Source: Hyphomicrobiaceae bacterium UBA7697 (lineage in GTDB: Bacteria; Pseudomonadota; Alphaproteobacteria; Rhizobiales; Methyloligellaceae). From it: a stretch of DNA of 64,000 bases. The DNA lies in assembly GCA_002482645.1 (NCBI GenBank), contig DLGJ01000005.1, positions 551,437 through 615,436 of the forward strand. Reading direction: 5' to 3'. The position numbers and the translations under genes were made by a program. Of this stretch, positions 8,539 through 16,514 are shown in pieces. Position 1 is the first letter of the stretch. Each line of letters opens with the position of its first letter. Under the pieces are notes generated by a model. That model was not told the origin of the DNA. It saw nothing but the letters and a program-made list of their open reading frames with translations, and did not search any database.

Positions 8539-9075
8539 ATGAATACGAAGACAGATAGTCCCATGAGAGACCTGTTGATCCTGCTGTCAATGACGTTCGC
8601 CCTCGGCCTCGTGGCCGTGTCCAGCGCCTCCCATGCCCAAATCGGGTTTCCCGGTGAGGAGCAGGAAGCGGCGGCGAGCGATGGTGAGCTTGACCAGTCG
8701 CTAGAGGGAACAATTGAACGCGGAAAGCTCGTCTACGATAGCAAGTGCACGTTTTGTCATAGAGCGGACGGCATGGGCGTGCCTGGGGCGTTTCCGCCGC
8801 TTGTTGTTGGAGCAAAGTTCGACGCGGATCCGAAGATCGTCGATCCGTTGGTGGCGCTGGGATTATACAAGGACGGCGCCATGACCGCCGGAACGGTCGA
8901 CGTTCAGATCGACGTGGTTCTGAATGGAATTACCGGCACCCGGATGTTTGCGTTCAAGGAACAGATCTCAACACAAGAGGTCGCCGATGTCGTCACCTAC
9001 ATCCGCAATGCCTGGGGCAATGACTCGGGTGAATTGGTGAAGCCGGAACAGGTTGAGGCGGTCGCTACGAATTAG
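8539..9075 (+). CDS. Exported monohaem cytochrome c in the mau cluster
   Basis: The 178-residue precursor has a leader cleaved near SHAQ, one haem c site CTFCH (residues 70-74) and a likely axial Met136 in GTRMFAFKEQIS, ending in the class I helix (EVADVVTYIRNAWG). It begins 18 bases after mauJ with AGGAC upstream. Amicyanin is the usual acceptor for methylamine dehydrogenase; with no cupredoxin nearby, this cytochrome is the best candidate for direct acceptor from TTQ or for the next carrier. That role is inferred from position only. It is not MxaG/cytochrome cL, which is present separately in the mxa operon. Confidence 0.85.
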   Translation: MNTKTDSPMRDLLILLSMTFALGLVAVSSASHAQIGFPGEEQEAAASDGELDQSLEGTIERGKLVYDSKCTFCHRADGMGVPGAFPPLVVGAKFDADPKIVDPLVALGLYKDGAMTAGTVDVQIDVVLNGITGTRMFAFKEQISTQEVADVVTYIRNAWGNDSGELVKPEQVEAVATN

Positions 9076-9157
9076 GCGACCGGCATTGCTTGCGACAAGT
9101 GTCCCCAAATGGAAGGGGTGGGCAGTAGGGCACCTTCACCCGCCCGGGGGAGGTTGA

Positions 9158-10204
9158 ATGCGCTGGTTGTTCAGTTTCGGTCTGGTAGCGTTCGTATCTC
9201 TGACCTGCATGCTGGTGATGCGCTCCGAAATCCAAGCACAAGTAAGTCACCTCGAGAGGCTACAATGTCTTGCCTGTCACGCCGGTCCCGACCGGATCGC
9301 GATTGACCCAGAGACAGGAGAGTCCCGCAACGTCACCATCGTCATGGGCAAGTTCCATCGCGCCGACCATGGCAAGATGGAATGTATGGACTGCCACGAA
9401 AATGGCTTCGAGCAGTACCCGCACGTGAACATGAAAACCAACATGTGCATGGACTGTCATCCTCGGAAAGATAAGGGCGCGAAGGATGACGAACCGTATG
9501 ACTTCAAGCGTATACACGACGAATTCGAGAACACGGTGCATTTTCAGGAGTACAAAAACAAGGAGCCGAAGTGCTGTGGGCTGGGTGATGCGAACCACGT
9601 TGTCATCGCGGAAGAGGACGACACGAAAGACAATCAGCTTTTCACCTGCGAGCACTGCCACAATCCGCACTACTTCGAAGCCACCAAATCGATCGCGTAC
9701 CCCCAAAAGATTCTCAAGAACGACAACGAGGCGTGTCTCAGATGCCATGAACCCGATGCAAGCGTGATCCTCGCCGATCCGGTCAAGCCCACGCTTTCCG
9801 CGGTGCACGACTATCTTCCACATGTTGATTTGCATCTGGAATCGACGCGGTGCATCGACTGCCACACCACGGTCACTGAGACCGTGGCTCACGATTTGCC
9901 GGAAGGGATCAAAGCCGATCAGGGATGCAATTCGTGCCATAGCGTGGACACGATCCTGGCAAACCGGCTCTACCGGTATGTCAAAGAGAGCAACGCTTTG
10001 GGTTTCGAGAATTCCAAGATTCTGACTGACAACTACATCATGGGAGCACACAGACACCGGTGGGCGGATTGGATGACGTTTCTGCTGATCGGTCTCACCG
10101 CCGTGGTCATTGGAATCCACTTGGCGTTTCGAGCATACTTCAGGCGCCGACCTAACAGCGAAGACATAGGGTCTTCGTCGCAAGACAGCGGAGCGGGAAC
10201 ATGA
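9158..10204 (+). CDS. Membrane-anchored heptahaem cytochrome c
   Basis: The 348-residue protein has an N-terminal signal segment, seven CXXCH sites (residues 37-41, 76-80, 97-101, 164-168, 193-197, 232-236, 257-261), many extra histidines able to serve as distal ligands, and one C-terminal helix (about 303-325) with a basic cytoplasmic tail. A strong GGGGGAGG site precedes ATG 9158, and its stop overlaps the next gene by 4 bases (ATGA), so it is co-translated with the dihaem protein. Multihaem proteins of this style pass electrons between membrane and periplasm. No characterised mau operon I know contains one. Residues 139-140 add a non-haem Cys pair (CCG). Confidence 0.88.
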   Translation: MRWLFSFGLVAFVSLTCMLVMRSEIQAQVSHLERLQCLACHAGPDRIAIDPETGESRNVTIVMGKFHRADHGKMECMDCHENGFEQYPHVNMKTNMCMDCHPRKDKGAKDDEPYDFKRIHDEFENTVHFQEYKNKEPKCCGLGDANHVVIAEEDDTKDNQLFTCEHCHNPHYFEATKSIAYPQKILKNDNEACLRCHEPDASVILADPVKPTLSAVHDYLPHVDLHLESTRCIDCHTTVTETVAHDLPEGIKADQGCNSCHSVDTILANRLYRYVKESNALGFENSKILTDNYIMGAHRHRWADWMTFLLIGLTAVVIGIHLAFRAYFRRRPNSEDIGSSSQDSGAGT

Positions 10205-11235
10205 GACTAATTCTCGTTCCTGTCCTGCTGATGTTGTTCATCGGAACAGCTCTGTCGAATGCCGACGATTTGCGGAGCGAAGCCAATCGCATCTTCAACG
10301 TTATTCCACACACGCCTCCCGCGGTCCGGGGCAATCCCGTCAACCCAGCAAAAGTCGAGCTGGGTAAGATGCTGTTCTTCGATACCAGATTGTCCGCGAG
10401 CAGAAGACTGAGCTGCAACAGCTGTCACAATGTCGGAGCGGGTGGAGCGGACAACGTGTCCAAGTCCGTCGGACATGGCGGGCAAGAGGGGCGGCGCAAT
10501 GCCCCGACAGTCTTCAACAGCGTCTTCAACATTGCGTTGTTCTGGGACGGCCGGGCGTCCACTCTCCGCGATCAGGCGAAGATACCAATCCAGGCCGCCA
10601 TCGAGATGAACAACACACCCGAGGACGTCGTCGCGACTGTGAGCAGCATGCCAGGCTATGTCGACATGTTCACGAAGGCCTTTCCGGATGAGGAGAACCC
10701 CGTGACGTTTGACAACGTCGCAAAGGCCCTTGAAGTGTTCCAGGCGACTCTGATCACGCCGGACAGTGCCTTTGACCGGTTCTTGCAAGGGGACGATGAC
10801 GCCATGGATCCCAAGCAGCTACGAGGTTTGCGCAAGTTCATCGGGCATGGTTGCATCGCTTGCCATCGGGGGATCAATGTTGGTGGAAGGGCCTTTTTGC
10901 CATTCGGCTTTCTGTCAACGCCGGAAGCGAATGTGCGCCCGGTGGACGACCATGGCCGGATGGAGGTCACCGGCAGGCTCTTGGACGACTACGTGTTTCG
11001 TGTCGCACCCCTTCGCAACGTCGCTCGAACGGCGCCATATTTCCATAGCGGCGTTGTTTGGGACTTGCACGAAGTGGTGCGGATTATGGCCAAAAGCCAA
11101 CTGAACGCGACACTGTCCGACGAAGATGTCGACGATATCGTTGCCTTTCTCGGGTCGCTCACCGGGAGGCAGCCGCTGGTCACTTATCCGACACTCCCAA
11201 CGCGGACCGTGGAGACGCCAAGGCCTCGTAATTAG
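10201..11235 (+). CDS. Dihaem cytochrome c peroxidase-family protein in the MauG position
   Basis: The 344-residue exported protein has haem sites CNSCH (72-76) and CIACH (218-222), Trp115 in FWDGRA between them, and the C-terminal signature LRNVARTAPYFHSG. Relative to the first haem His76, its His92, Trp115 and His222 fall at +16, +39 and +146, and Met296 at +74 from His222. These equal the spacings of His55, His71, Trp94, His201 and Met275 in Pseudomonas aeruginosa cytochrome c peroxidase as I recall them. MauG, which completes TTQ in MauA, instead has Tyr at the Met position and different spacing. It may therefore be a true peroxidase or an unusual TTQ-forming enzyme; context favours a mau function. 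Confidence 0.8.
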   Translation: MRLILVPVLLMLFIGTALSNADDLRSEANRIFNVIPHTPPAVRGNPVNPAKVELGKMLFFDTRLSASRRLSCNSCHNVGAGGADNVSKSVGHGGQEGRRNAPTVFNSVFNIALFWDGRASTLRDQAKIPIQAAIEMNNTPEDVVATVSSMPGYVDMFTKAFPDEENPVTFDNVAKALEVFQATLITPDSAFDRFLQGDDDAMDPKQLRGLRKFIGHGCIACHRGINVGGRAFLPFGFLSTPEANVRPVDDHGRMEVTGRLLDDYVFRVAPLRNVARTAPYFHSGVVWDLHEVVRIMAKSQLNATLSDEDVDDIVAFLGSLTGRQPLVTYPTLPTRTVETPRPRN

Positions 11236-11491
11236 GAGCGGATCGTATCGATACGACGGCCGGAGGCGACCGGCTCGGCCGCACGAACGAGATGAAGTGG
11301 CGGGCGCCGCGGGTTTGCCGGGGCCTTGACGGAAAGTCGTGGGGCAACCGACGGCCGAGTCGCAGCCGGCGTTGTTGAGGTTGACGGAGCTCCGAAATCG
11401 GCTCGACGTGTCGGCATGTTTCCCGCATCGTACGAGCGATCCAGGAACTCCGGCCGGTTTAGTCTCGTGACGTCACCTAGGAGATCTGTTC

Positions 11492-11899
11492 ATGTCAACG
11501 AACCATGGCATCCCGCCGAAGCAGTCCCAATGGGGGCAGCTTTTCGACTCGCTCTGTTTGCTGGCATTGATGCTGGTATTGTTGTTCGGCCCGCTCGCGT
11601 TCGAGATGGCGCCGCCAAGAACGAGCGATCAATCAATCTCGGCGGAGAGTTGGCAGTCACTTGGGCAGAATGATGTGATGGCGTCTGCGTGGGAAGGTCT
11701 TGGACATACTCCCGCGACCGCGAAGCCGTTGATCGCCAAGCGCTTCGACTACAAGATCGATGTCTGGATGCTCGTGATCACGTTGTTGGCCATGCTTATC
11801 TATTACCTTGTCCTCGTTTTCATTTCTCGTATCGAATATCGAGATGTGATTTCCGAGCGGTTCGATCGGCTGCCGCGCCCGGGAAACAAAGGTCGATGA
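11492..11899 (+). CDS. Small two-helix membrane protein, unknown function
   Basis: The 135-residue protein has hydrophobic segments at about residues 20-42 and 92-112 with a Trp-containing periplasmic loop of about 50 residues between them, and a basic tail. AGGAGA lies upstream of ATG 11492. I do not recognise the family. It follows the cytochrome gene block after 256 bases without a gene and converges on a cytochrome b gene, so a role as a small subunit of a membrane electron-transfer complex is possible but unproven. Confidence 0.65.
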   Translation: MSTNHGIPPKQSQWGQLFDSLCLLALMLVLLFGPLAFEMAPPRTSDQSISAESWQSLGQNDVMASAWEGLGHTPATAKPLIAKRFDYKIDVWMLVITLLAMLIYYLVLVFISRIEYRDVISERFDRLPRPGNKGR

Positions 11900-11912
11900 C
11901 GTGCCCGGATCA

Positions 11913-11930
11913 ACGGGAATGAGTTCCCGT
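11913..11930. terminator. Short convergent-gene hairpin
   Basis: ACGGGAA-TGAG-TTCCCGT is a perfect 7-base stem with a 4-base loop, lying between the stops of the convergent genes ending at 11899 and 12004. There is no T-run on either strand, so it is at best a weak bidirectional terminator. Confidence 0.35.
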
Positions 11931-12003
11931 CATCGGACATGCCGGTGGTGCCGGGACAGCACGAGCCAGACATACAGTGATCGCGAGGGTGCGGATTGCA
12001 CAC

Positions 12004-12642
12004 TCAGCGGCCAAAGATAATTCGCCTGAAGCCTGCGATTGTACTGATGTAGACGTGACACAGAAGGAACAAAGCGCCAAGCAGCCCCACAACGTAGTGC
12101 CCAAGCGCAAGAGGCCAAAGCCCAGCATAGCCGAACGCCGTCTCAGGCGCAGTTTCAGGATACAGGTAAGCCAACCCGGTTCCGATAAGCAACGGCATCA
12201 AGACGACAAGGGCAATCAGGTAGAGGAACTGTTGGAACCGCAACAAAAACTGAGTGCTCGCTTTGAAGCGTTGCTCTCCGTCGTTCCTATGTTGTGATTC
12301 GCCTGTGTCTGCTCCGAGCATGCGCGCGAGTGGACGCGTCATGCCCTCCCACACCGAGCGCGCGCGGCGATCGTAAGTACGCCAGTATCCGGAGAGAAGG
12401 GCATAGATTACGAAGGCAAAATAGAGGATGGAGATTGCAACCCCCGTAACCTCATGCAGCGTCGAGGCAAAATCATAGTTCATCAATGCGAAGTCGGACT
12501 GCGAAAACGTGAGCGCAACGCCGCTGTAAACAAGCGCTAGAAATAGAAGTGCAACGAGGATGTGCCAAATCCGGACCCATAGCGGCGTTCCGTCATAAAT
12601 CCTTGTAGGTTGAATGGCTGTGGGCTGCGCTATTTCCGACAT
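12004..12642 (-). CDS. Tetrahelical cytochrome b (b561/HupC-like)
   Basis: The 212-residue protein has four hydrophobic helices with histidines suited to bis-His haem b ligation: His27 (IWHIL), His63 (TLHEV), His182 (LGHYV) and His196 (LCHVY). This resembles the membrane cytochrome b subunits of hydrogenases, formate dehydrogenases and thiosulfate reductases, which exchange electrons between quinone and a periplasmic multihaem or iron-sulfur partner. It is transcribed toward the mau cytochrome block. It could link the heptahaem cytochrome to the quinone pool, but there is no direct evidence. The ATG has no clear ribosome site. Confidence 0.78.
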   Translation of the reverse strand: MSEIAQPTAIQPTRIYDGTPLWVRIWHILVALLFLALVYSGVALTFSQSDFALMNYDFASTLHEVTGVAISILYFAFVIYALLSGYWRTYDRRARSVWEGMTRPLARMLGADTGESQHRNDGEQRFKASTQFLLRFQQFLYLIALVVLMPLLIGTGLAYLYPETAPETAFGYAGLWPLALGHYVVGLLGALFLLCHVYISTIAGFRRIIFGR

Positions 12643-12896
12643 TTGAATTTCACGAAAGACAGTGTGCGCTGTCAGATAGATTGGGCCTGTTTACAGCTCG
12701 AGATGTGGGAGTATGCGGCTCGTTTGACTGTTGATATTAGGTGGCGGATTTGAGCTTTGGCAAGCGCCCATTGTCGAGTGTTTTTGGCTCGACGCTTTCG
12801 TTTTTCGGAACGATGGTTTGACCTCATTGGAAGCCTTGACCTGGGCGCCAACGCCCCTCCGGCGCAAAGGAGAATCCCAGGATTTCATTTGTGGCC

Positions 12897-13089
12897 TCAT
12901 GCGGCCTGTCTCTTCAGCCTGATCTTCATGGCGAGCTCGGCCGGCGGGACATTGCCGCGTGCCGAATGCGGCCTTTGGTCGTTGTCGTTATCCTTCCCAG
13001 TCAGCGATGGCCGACCATAGATGCGCGCCAATTCCGAATGCGCGCAGCATGACGCGTGCCGGGTCGTTGTCAATTTCCTCCCGCGTCAT
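12897..13089 (-). pseudogene. Decayed IS3-family transposase C-terminal end
   Basis: On the minus strand the frame from about 13000 to the TGA at 12897-12899 reads DNDQRPHSARGN then VPPAELAMKIRLKRQAA, the classic tail of IS3-type OrfB integrases (RPHSALG...PPAEFA). Just upstream the neighbouring frame reads WSAIADWEG before a stop, matching the expected ...DW..DYN stretch, so a frameshift separates the two pieces. No N-terminal DDE catalytic part or terminal inverted repeats were found. The surrounding 12643-13235 interval holds no other supported gene. Confidence 0.65.
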
Positions 13090-13235
13090 CAGATCTCGAT
13101 GGTCAAAAGTGTTTGTCTCGGTCAAAGCCGTCTCCGCATTTCGGCATTCAACGTTGCTTACGATGGTGAATAGCCCGCTTCTCAACGGAGTGCGGACCTA
13201 CCCAATGCACCCAACAGACGTCCTCTGACGATCCC

Positions 13236-14615
13236 CTAGGCGGACATCGCGACGACGGAGAGGGGCGACTGGCTGGCGATCCGCGAGGCAGCCAGGTCGG
13301 TTTGCCGCACAATTTCCGGCACGGCCGTGATCTCCCAGAGGGTTCCCTGGCAGAGAGGACCGAGCGCATAGAGGCCCGGTGTCGGAGTGTCCCGCCCGCG
13401 TAGAACCTGTCCATCGGGGGCCACGGCCAATCCGAGATTATGAGGGTCGGGCCGGGCGAGACCTTGCTCGATCAAGCTTCGAATGAGCGGGGATCGAAGG
13501 TCCGGTGTGTAGCCTCTACAGTCGAACGCCAGATCCGCATTCAACTCTTCCACGGATGATGCGCCGCGACGTCTGAGTTTGAGCGTGAACCCAGCTTCCG
13601 ATCGTTCAACGTCGAGAACGCGAGCGCGGATCAGACGCGAGCGTTCTTCGCCGACCTCAAATTGGAGTTGCCGGTAGACTTCCGGGGGCAGCCTGTGCCG
13701 ATGGGCATCCCAGAATGGGCGCACATGGCGAATGAACCGCGCTTGCTCGGCCGCGCTCAATTGCCGCCAGATTGCAGAGAGGGACGGCCGCAAGCCGTTA
13801 ATCACGGCCTGCCATGGCGTCCCGTAGGCTTCCGCCGCCTCGCAGGCGATGCGAATCGACGCCGTTAGCCGGGCGAGGCTCTTCGTCTGGGGCAGGGCCA
13901 TCTCCTTGGGCACAACACCTTTTGCCGCGTGCTCGCGGTGCAATTGACCGCGGCGCGAAACGATCATCGCGGTGCCTGCGAACCCCTCGCGGCGTGCGCT
14001 GAGCAGCACGTCGACCATGGTCGGTCCCGAGCCGATCAGGACCATGGACCGCGCTCCGGTCAATACGTCTGGCGACACAACTCCGAAGGGACTGAGCGCG
14101 CCAACGCCGGTGTCCGCGGAAACACCGTAGGCCGTGGCGAGCACGACCACGTCGGCCCGGATCGTCTCCGTACGGTCGGTGCGAACCGCGAAGGCCCGTC
14201 CCTCGCGGCTGCAGGAGAGGGCGGTTCCGGTCAGGACATCGAATGCGGCATTGGGTCGGCCATCGACAGTCTCGGACAGACGTTGCCGCACATATTCCCC
14301 GAACAGCTGACGGGGAAGGAACGTGTGGCCCAAGCCTTCCAAGAGAGCTTCGTCGTTCTCTCCTTGGTCCAGGTGCCGGAAGGCCCAAGTCGAGAAGTCC
14401 CCGGGCCTGTCGGGGAACACCGAGAGGTCTCTCGTCCGCACGTTGAGGAGGTGCATCGGATCGCGGCTGCCATAGGCAACGCCGCGTCCGAGAGATGCAC
14501 TGGGCTCGACGACGACTAGGCGAAACGGCTGGGCGATGTGCCGCAAACAGGCAATCGCGGCGGCGGCACCGGTGAAGCCGCCACCGATGACACATAGGGT
14601 GAGTTTCTGCTGCAT
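13236..14615 (-). CDS. FAD/NAD(P)-binding oxidoreductase-like protein
   Basis: The 459-residue protein opens with a dinucleotide-binding loop (VIGGGFTGAAAA, residues 9-20), contains a second glycine-rich segment (VLIGSGPTMVDVLL) and a conserved late segment (LYALGPLCQGTLWEITAVPEIRQ-like). This is the organisation of the FAD_NAD_binding_9 family, related to hydroxyacylglutathione/amine-oxidising flavoproteins of mostly unknown substrate. ATG 14615 starts right at the Rossmann strand; an upstream extension is unsupported. Its ATG overlaps the stop of the preceding gene (ATGA), so it is the last gene of a leftward operon that starts with an RBBP9-type hydrolase and a sulfate-binding protein. That suggests oxidation of a sulfur-containing organic compound, by inference. 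Confidence 0.8.
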   Translation of the reverse strand: MQQKLTLCVIGGGFTGAAAAIACLRHIAQPFRLVVVEPSASLGRGVAYGSRDPMHLLNVRTRDLSVFPDRPGDFSTWAFRHLDQGENDEALLEGLGHTFLPRQLFGEYVRQRLSETVDGRPNAAFDVLTGTALSCSREGRAFAVRTDRTETIRADVVVLATAYGVSADTGVGALSPFGVVSPDVLTGARSMVLIGSGPTMVDVLLSARREGFAGTAMIVSRRGQLHREHAAKGVVPKEMALPQTKSLARLTASIRIACEAAEAYGTPWQAVINGLRPSLSAIWRQLSAAEQARFIRHVRPFWDAHRHRLPPEVYRQLQFEVGEERSRLIRARVLDVERSEAGFTLKLRRRGASSVEELNADLAFDCRGYTPDLRSPLIRSLIEQGLARPDPHNLGLAVAPDGQVLRGRDTPTPGLYALGPLCQGTLWEITAVPEIVRQTDLAASRIASQSPLSVVAMSA

Positions 14616-15130
14616 CAGTCTGCTTCGTGGTGCGGCAACTGCCGGTCTGCAACTTCCCATGGGGCCTGCGAAGGCATTGCCGCGGAGAACAACATCGCAC
14701 CCCCTATCGCGACCACAAGGAGAGCGAATGCGGCCGCAAAACTGATTGCTTGATTTGCCAGACGCCGCACGCGCAATGCGATTGTCTCCGCAGCTACGCG
14801 CTCTCCGAAATGACAGGCACAGACCAGGTCGTGAAGCCGCCAATGGGACAGGCGGAAAAATCGTGCTGCGTCACCAAAGTCGTCGCTGTGCAGCCCGGCC
14901 GAAAAGAGAACCGGATCTTCCACCGCCACCGTCAGAGGCGAGTCTCGCATTCGCGCCCTCAGGCGTTCCTTCCGCGGTTCGTGTTCAATGCCCCTGAAGG
15001 TCCGGAGCTGCCTGCCTCTACGGCGTTCCAAGGCGTCGGCCCACCTCAACAGGCGTTGCCTCTTGGAAAAGTCATGTGAGCACAGCACCCGCGCCACTAG
15101 TACAAGCTCGTTGCGGGTTGAGTGTTTCAT
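14615..15130 (-). CDS. Small membrane-anchored protein, unknown function
   Basis: The 171-residue protein is basic in its first half, contains a His/Cys stretch (HDLVCACHFGE) and has one hydrophobic helix near the C-terminus (about residues 128-152). AGGAGCG precedes the ATG, and its stop overlaps the start of the flavoprotein gene. I do not recognise the family. Its tight coupling to the flavoprotein points to a joint function, possibly anchoring or assembly. Confidence 0.6.
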   Translation of the reverse strand: MKHSTRNELVLVARVLCSHDFSKRQRLLRWADALERRRGRQLRTFRGIEHEPRKERLRARMRDSPLTVAVEDPVLFSAGLHSDDFGDAARFFRLSHWRLHDLVCACHFGERVAAETIALRVRRLANQAISFAAAFALLVVAIGGAMLFSAAMPSQAPWEVADRQLPHHEAD

Positions 15131-15149
15131 GGCACGCTCCTAGCAGTCT

Positions 15150-15356
15150 CTAGTCGTATGCGAAATTCAGCGTGGGCCGCTTGTTCGCGCCCGCCAGTCG
15201 CGGACCGCCAAACCGGGAGCCGCCATAAGCGGCCTCGGCCAGATAGTCGTCCGCTGTCTGAATGAGACGGGCCTGCACTTCGCCATCGTCCGCCAGCCGG
15301 GCCAGTCGACGGCATAGCTCGGACTGCTGTCGCTTACGCATTGCAATGAACATCAT
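15150..15356 (-). CDS. Small basic protein, unknown function
   Basis: A 68-residue protein from tandem ATGs at 15356 and 15353 with an AAGGAG ribosome site. The first half is a helical, charged segment (MRKRQQSELCRRLARLADDGEVQARL), and the tail is Gly/Arg-rich. It sits 19 bases upstream of the 171-residue gene in the same operon. No function can be assigned. Confidence 0.55.
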   Translation of the reverse strand: MMFIAMRKRQQSELCRRLARLADDGEVQARLIQTADDYLAEAAYGGSRFGGPRLAGANKRPTLNFAYD

Positions 15357-15496
15357 GTCGCTTCTCCTTTTCCGACTAAATTGGGCTTCAGTTCCATACG
15401 CAACACGCCTGCGTTCACACGGGACATCCAATCGGCAGGCGTGGAAATCGATGGCGAGGTTTGAGTCGCTCGTCGCAAACGGCCAACGCCAACACC

Positions 15497-16504
15497 TCAC
15501 TGCCCCTTGTGTGCGATGAGTTCGTCGAACATGCCTCCCGATGCGAAATGCGTCTTCTGTACGTCACTCCATGGCCCGATCAGTTTCTCGACATCGAAGG
15601 TCTCGATCTCGGGAAACTTCGCGGCATACTCCTTGCGCACACCAGGATCGCGCGGCCGGAAGTTTTGCTTTGCGATAACCTCCTGCGCCGGCGGCGAGTA
15701 CAGGTATGTCAGATAGGCCTCCGCCAGCTTGCGGCTATCATGCTTGTCGACGACCGTCTCGACGATCGCGACCGGCGGAGCCGCCTCCACACTGGTCGAG
15801 GGATAGACGATATCGAACTTGTCCGGGCCGAGTTCCTTGCCGATGAGGATCGCCTCGTTCTCAAAGGTCACCAGCACGTCGCCGATATCGCGTTGAGTGA
15901 ACGTGGTGGTCGCGCCTCGTCCGCCCCCGTCCAGTACCGGCACGTTCTCGAACAGCTTCGTCACGAATGCCCGCGCATCGGCGTCGGTCCCACCTTTGAG
16001 CAGAGTGTTTCCCCAGGCGGCGATATAGGTGTAACGGCCGTTACCGGATGTTTTTGGATTGGGCACGATGACTTGAACGTCGTCGCGAATAAGGTCCTTC
16101 CAGTCCTTGACGTCCTTCGGGTTCCCTTTGCGAACCAGGAACACGGAGATTGTGGTGTAGGGCGATGCGTTGTGCGGAAACTTATCGCGCCAGTCTTTCG
16201 CGACCAAACCGCCATTGGCGAGGAGGTCGATGTCCGTGGCTTGATTCATGGTGACCACGTCGGCCTTGAGACCGTGGAGCACCGACGATGCTTGTTTGCT
16301 CGACCCTCCATGGGATTGATCGACCTTCACCGTCTCCCCGGTCGTGGTCTTCCAGTCGGCAACGAACCGGGGATTAATCTCCTTGTAGAGCTCGCGCGAC
16401 ACGTCATAGGACGCATTGAGGATCGACGATTGTGCCTTGGCGGCCGGGACCGTGGCGGCGAATGCCGCGGCCAGCGCCAGGCTAACGACGTAGGCGTTTT
16501 TCAT
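15497..16504 (-). CDS. Periplasmic sulfate/thiosulfate-binding protein (first copy)
   Basis: The 335-residue protein has a signal peptide ending near PAAKAQ and the family features of Sbp/CysP: an early ASYDVSRELYKEINP segment, QSHGGSSKQ, PNPKTSGNGRYTY and GGGRGATTTF, which shape the sulfate pocket. ATG 16504 follows AAGGAGCG by 6 bases. It is paralogous to the second copy at 23829-24851, which sits with the cysTWA genes; this copy has no permease of its own. It may bind a different sulfur oxyanion or organosulfur compound and share the CysTWA permease. Confidence 0.9.
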   Translation of the reverse strand: MKNAYVVSLALAAAFAATVPAAKAQSSILNASYDVSRELYKEINPRFVADWKTTTGETVKVDQSHGGSSKQASSVLHGLKADVVTMNQATDIDLLANGGLVAKDWRDKFPHNASPYTTISVFLVRKGNPKDVKDWKDLIRDDVQVIVPNPKTSGNGRYTYIAAWGNTLLKGGTDADARAFVTKLFENVPVLDGGGRGATTTFTQRDIGDVLVTFENEAILIGKELGPDKFDIVYPSTSVEAAPPVAIVETVVDKHDSRKLAEAYLTYLYSPPAQEVIAKQNFRPRDPGVRKEYAAKFPEIETFDVEKLIGPWSDVQKTHFASGGMFDELIAHKGQ

Positions 16505-16514
16505 GATGCGCTCC

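Noticed and set aside
8539..9075. Calling this cytochrome a second MxaG/cytochrome cL
   Set aside because: It lacks the MxaG segments around the haem and at the C-terminus; true mxaG is at 34295.
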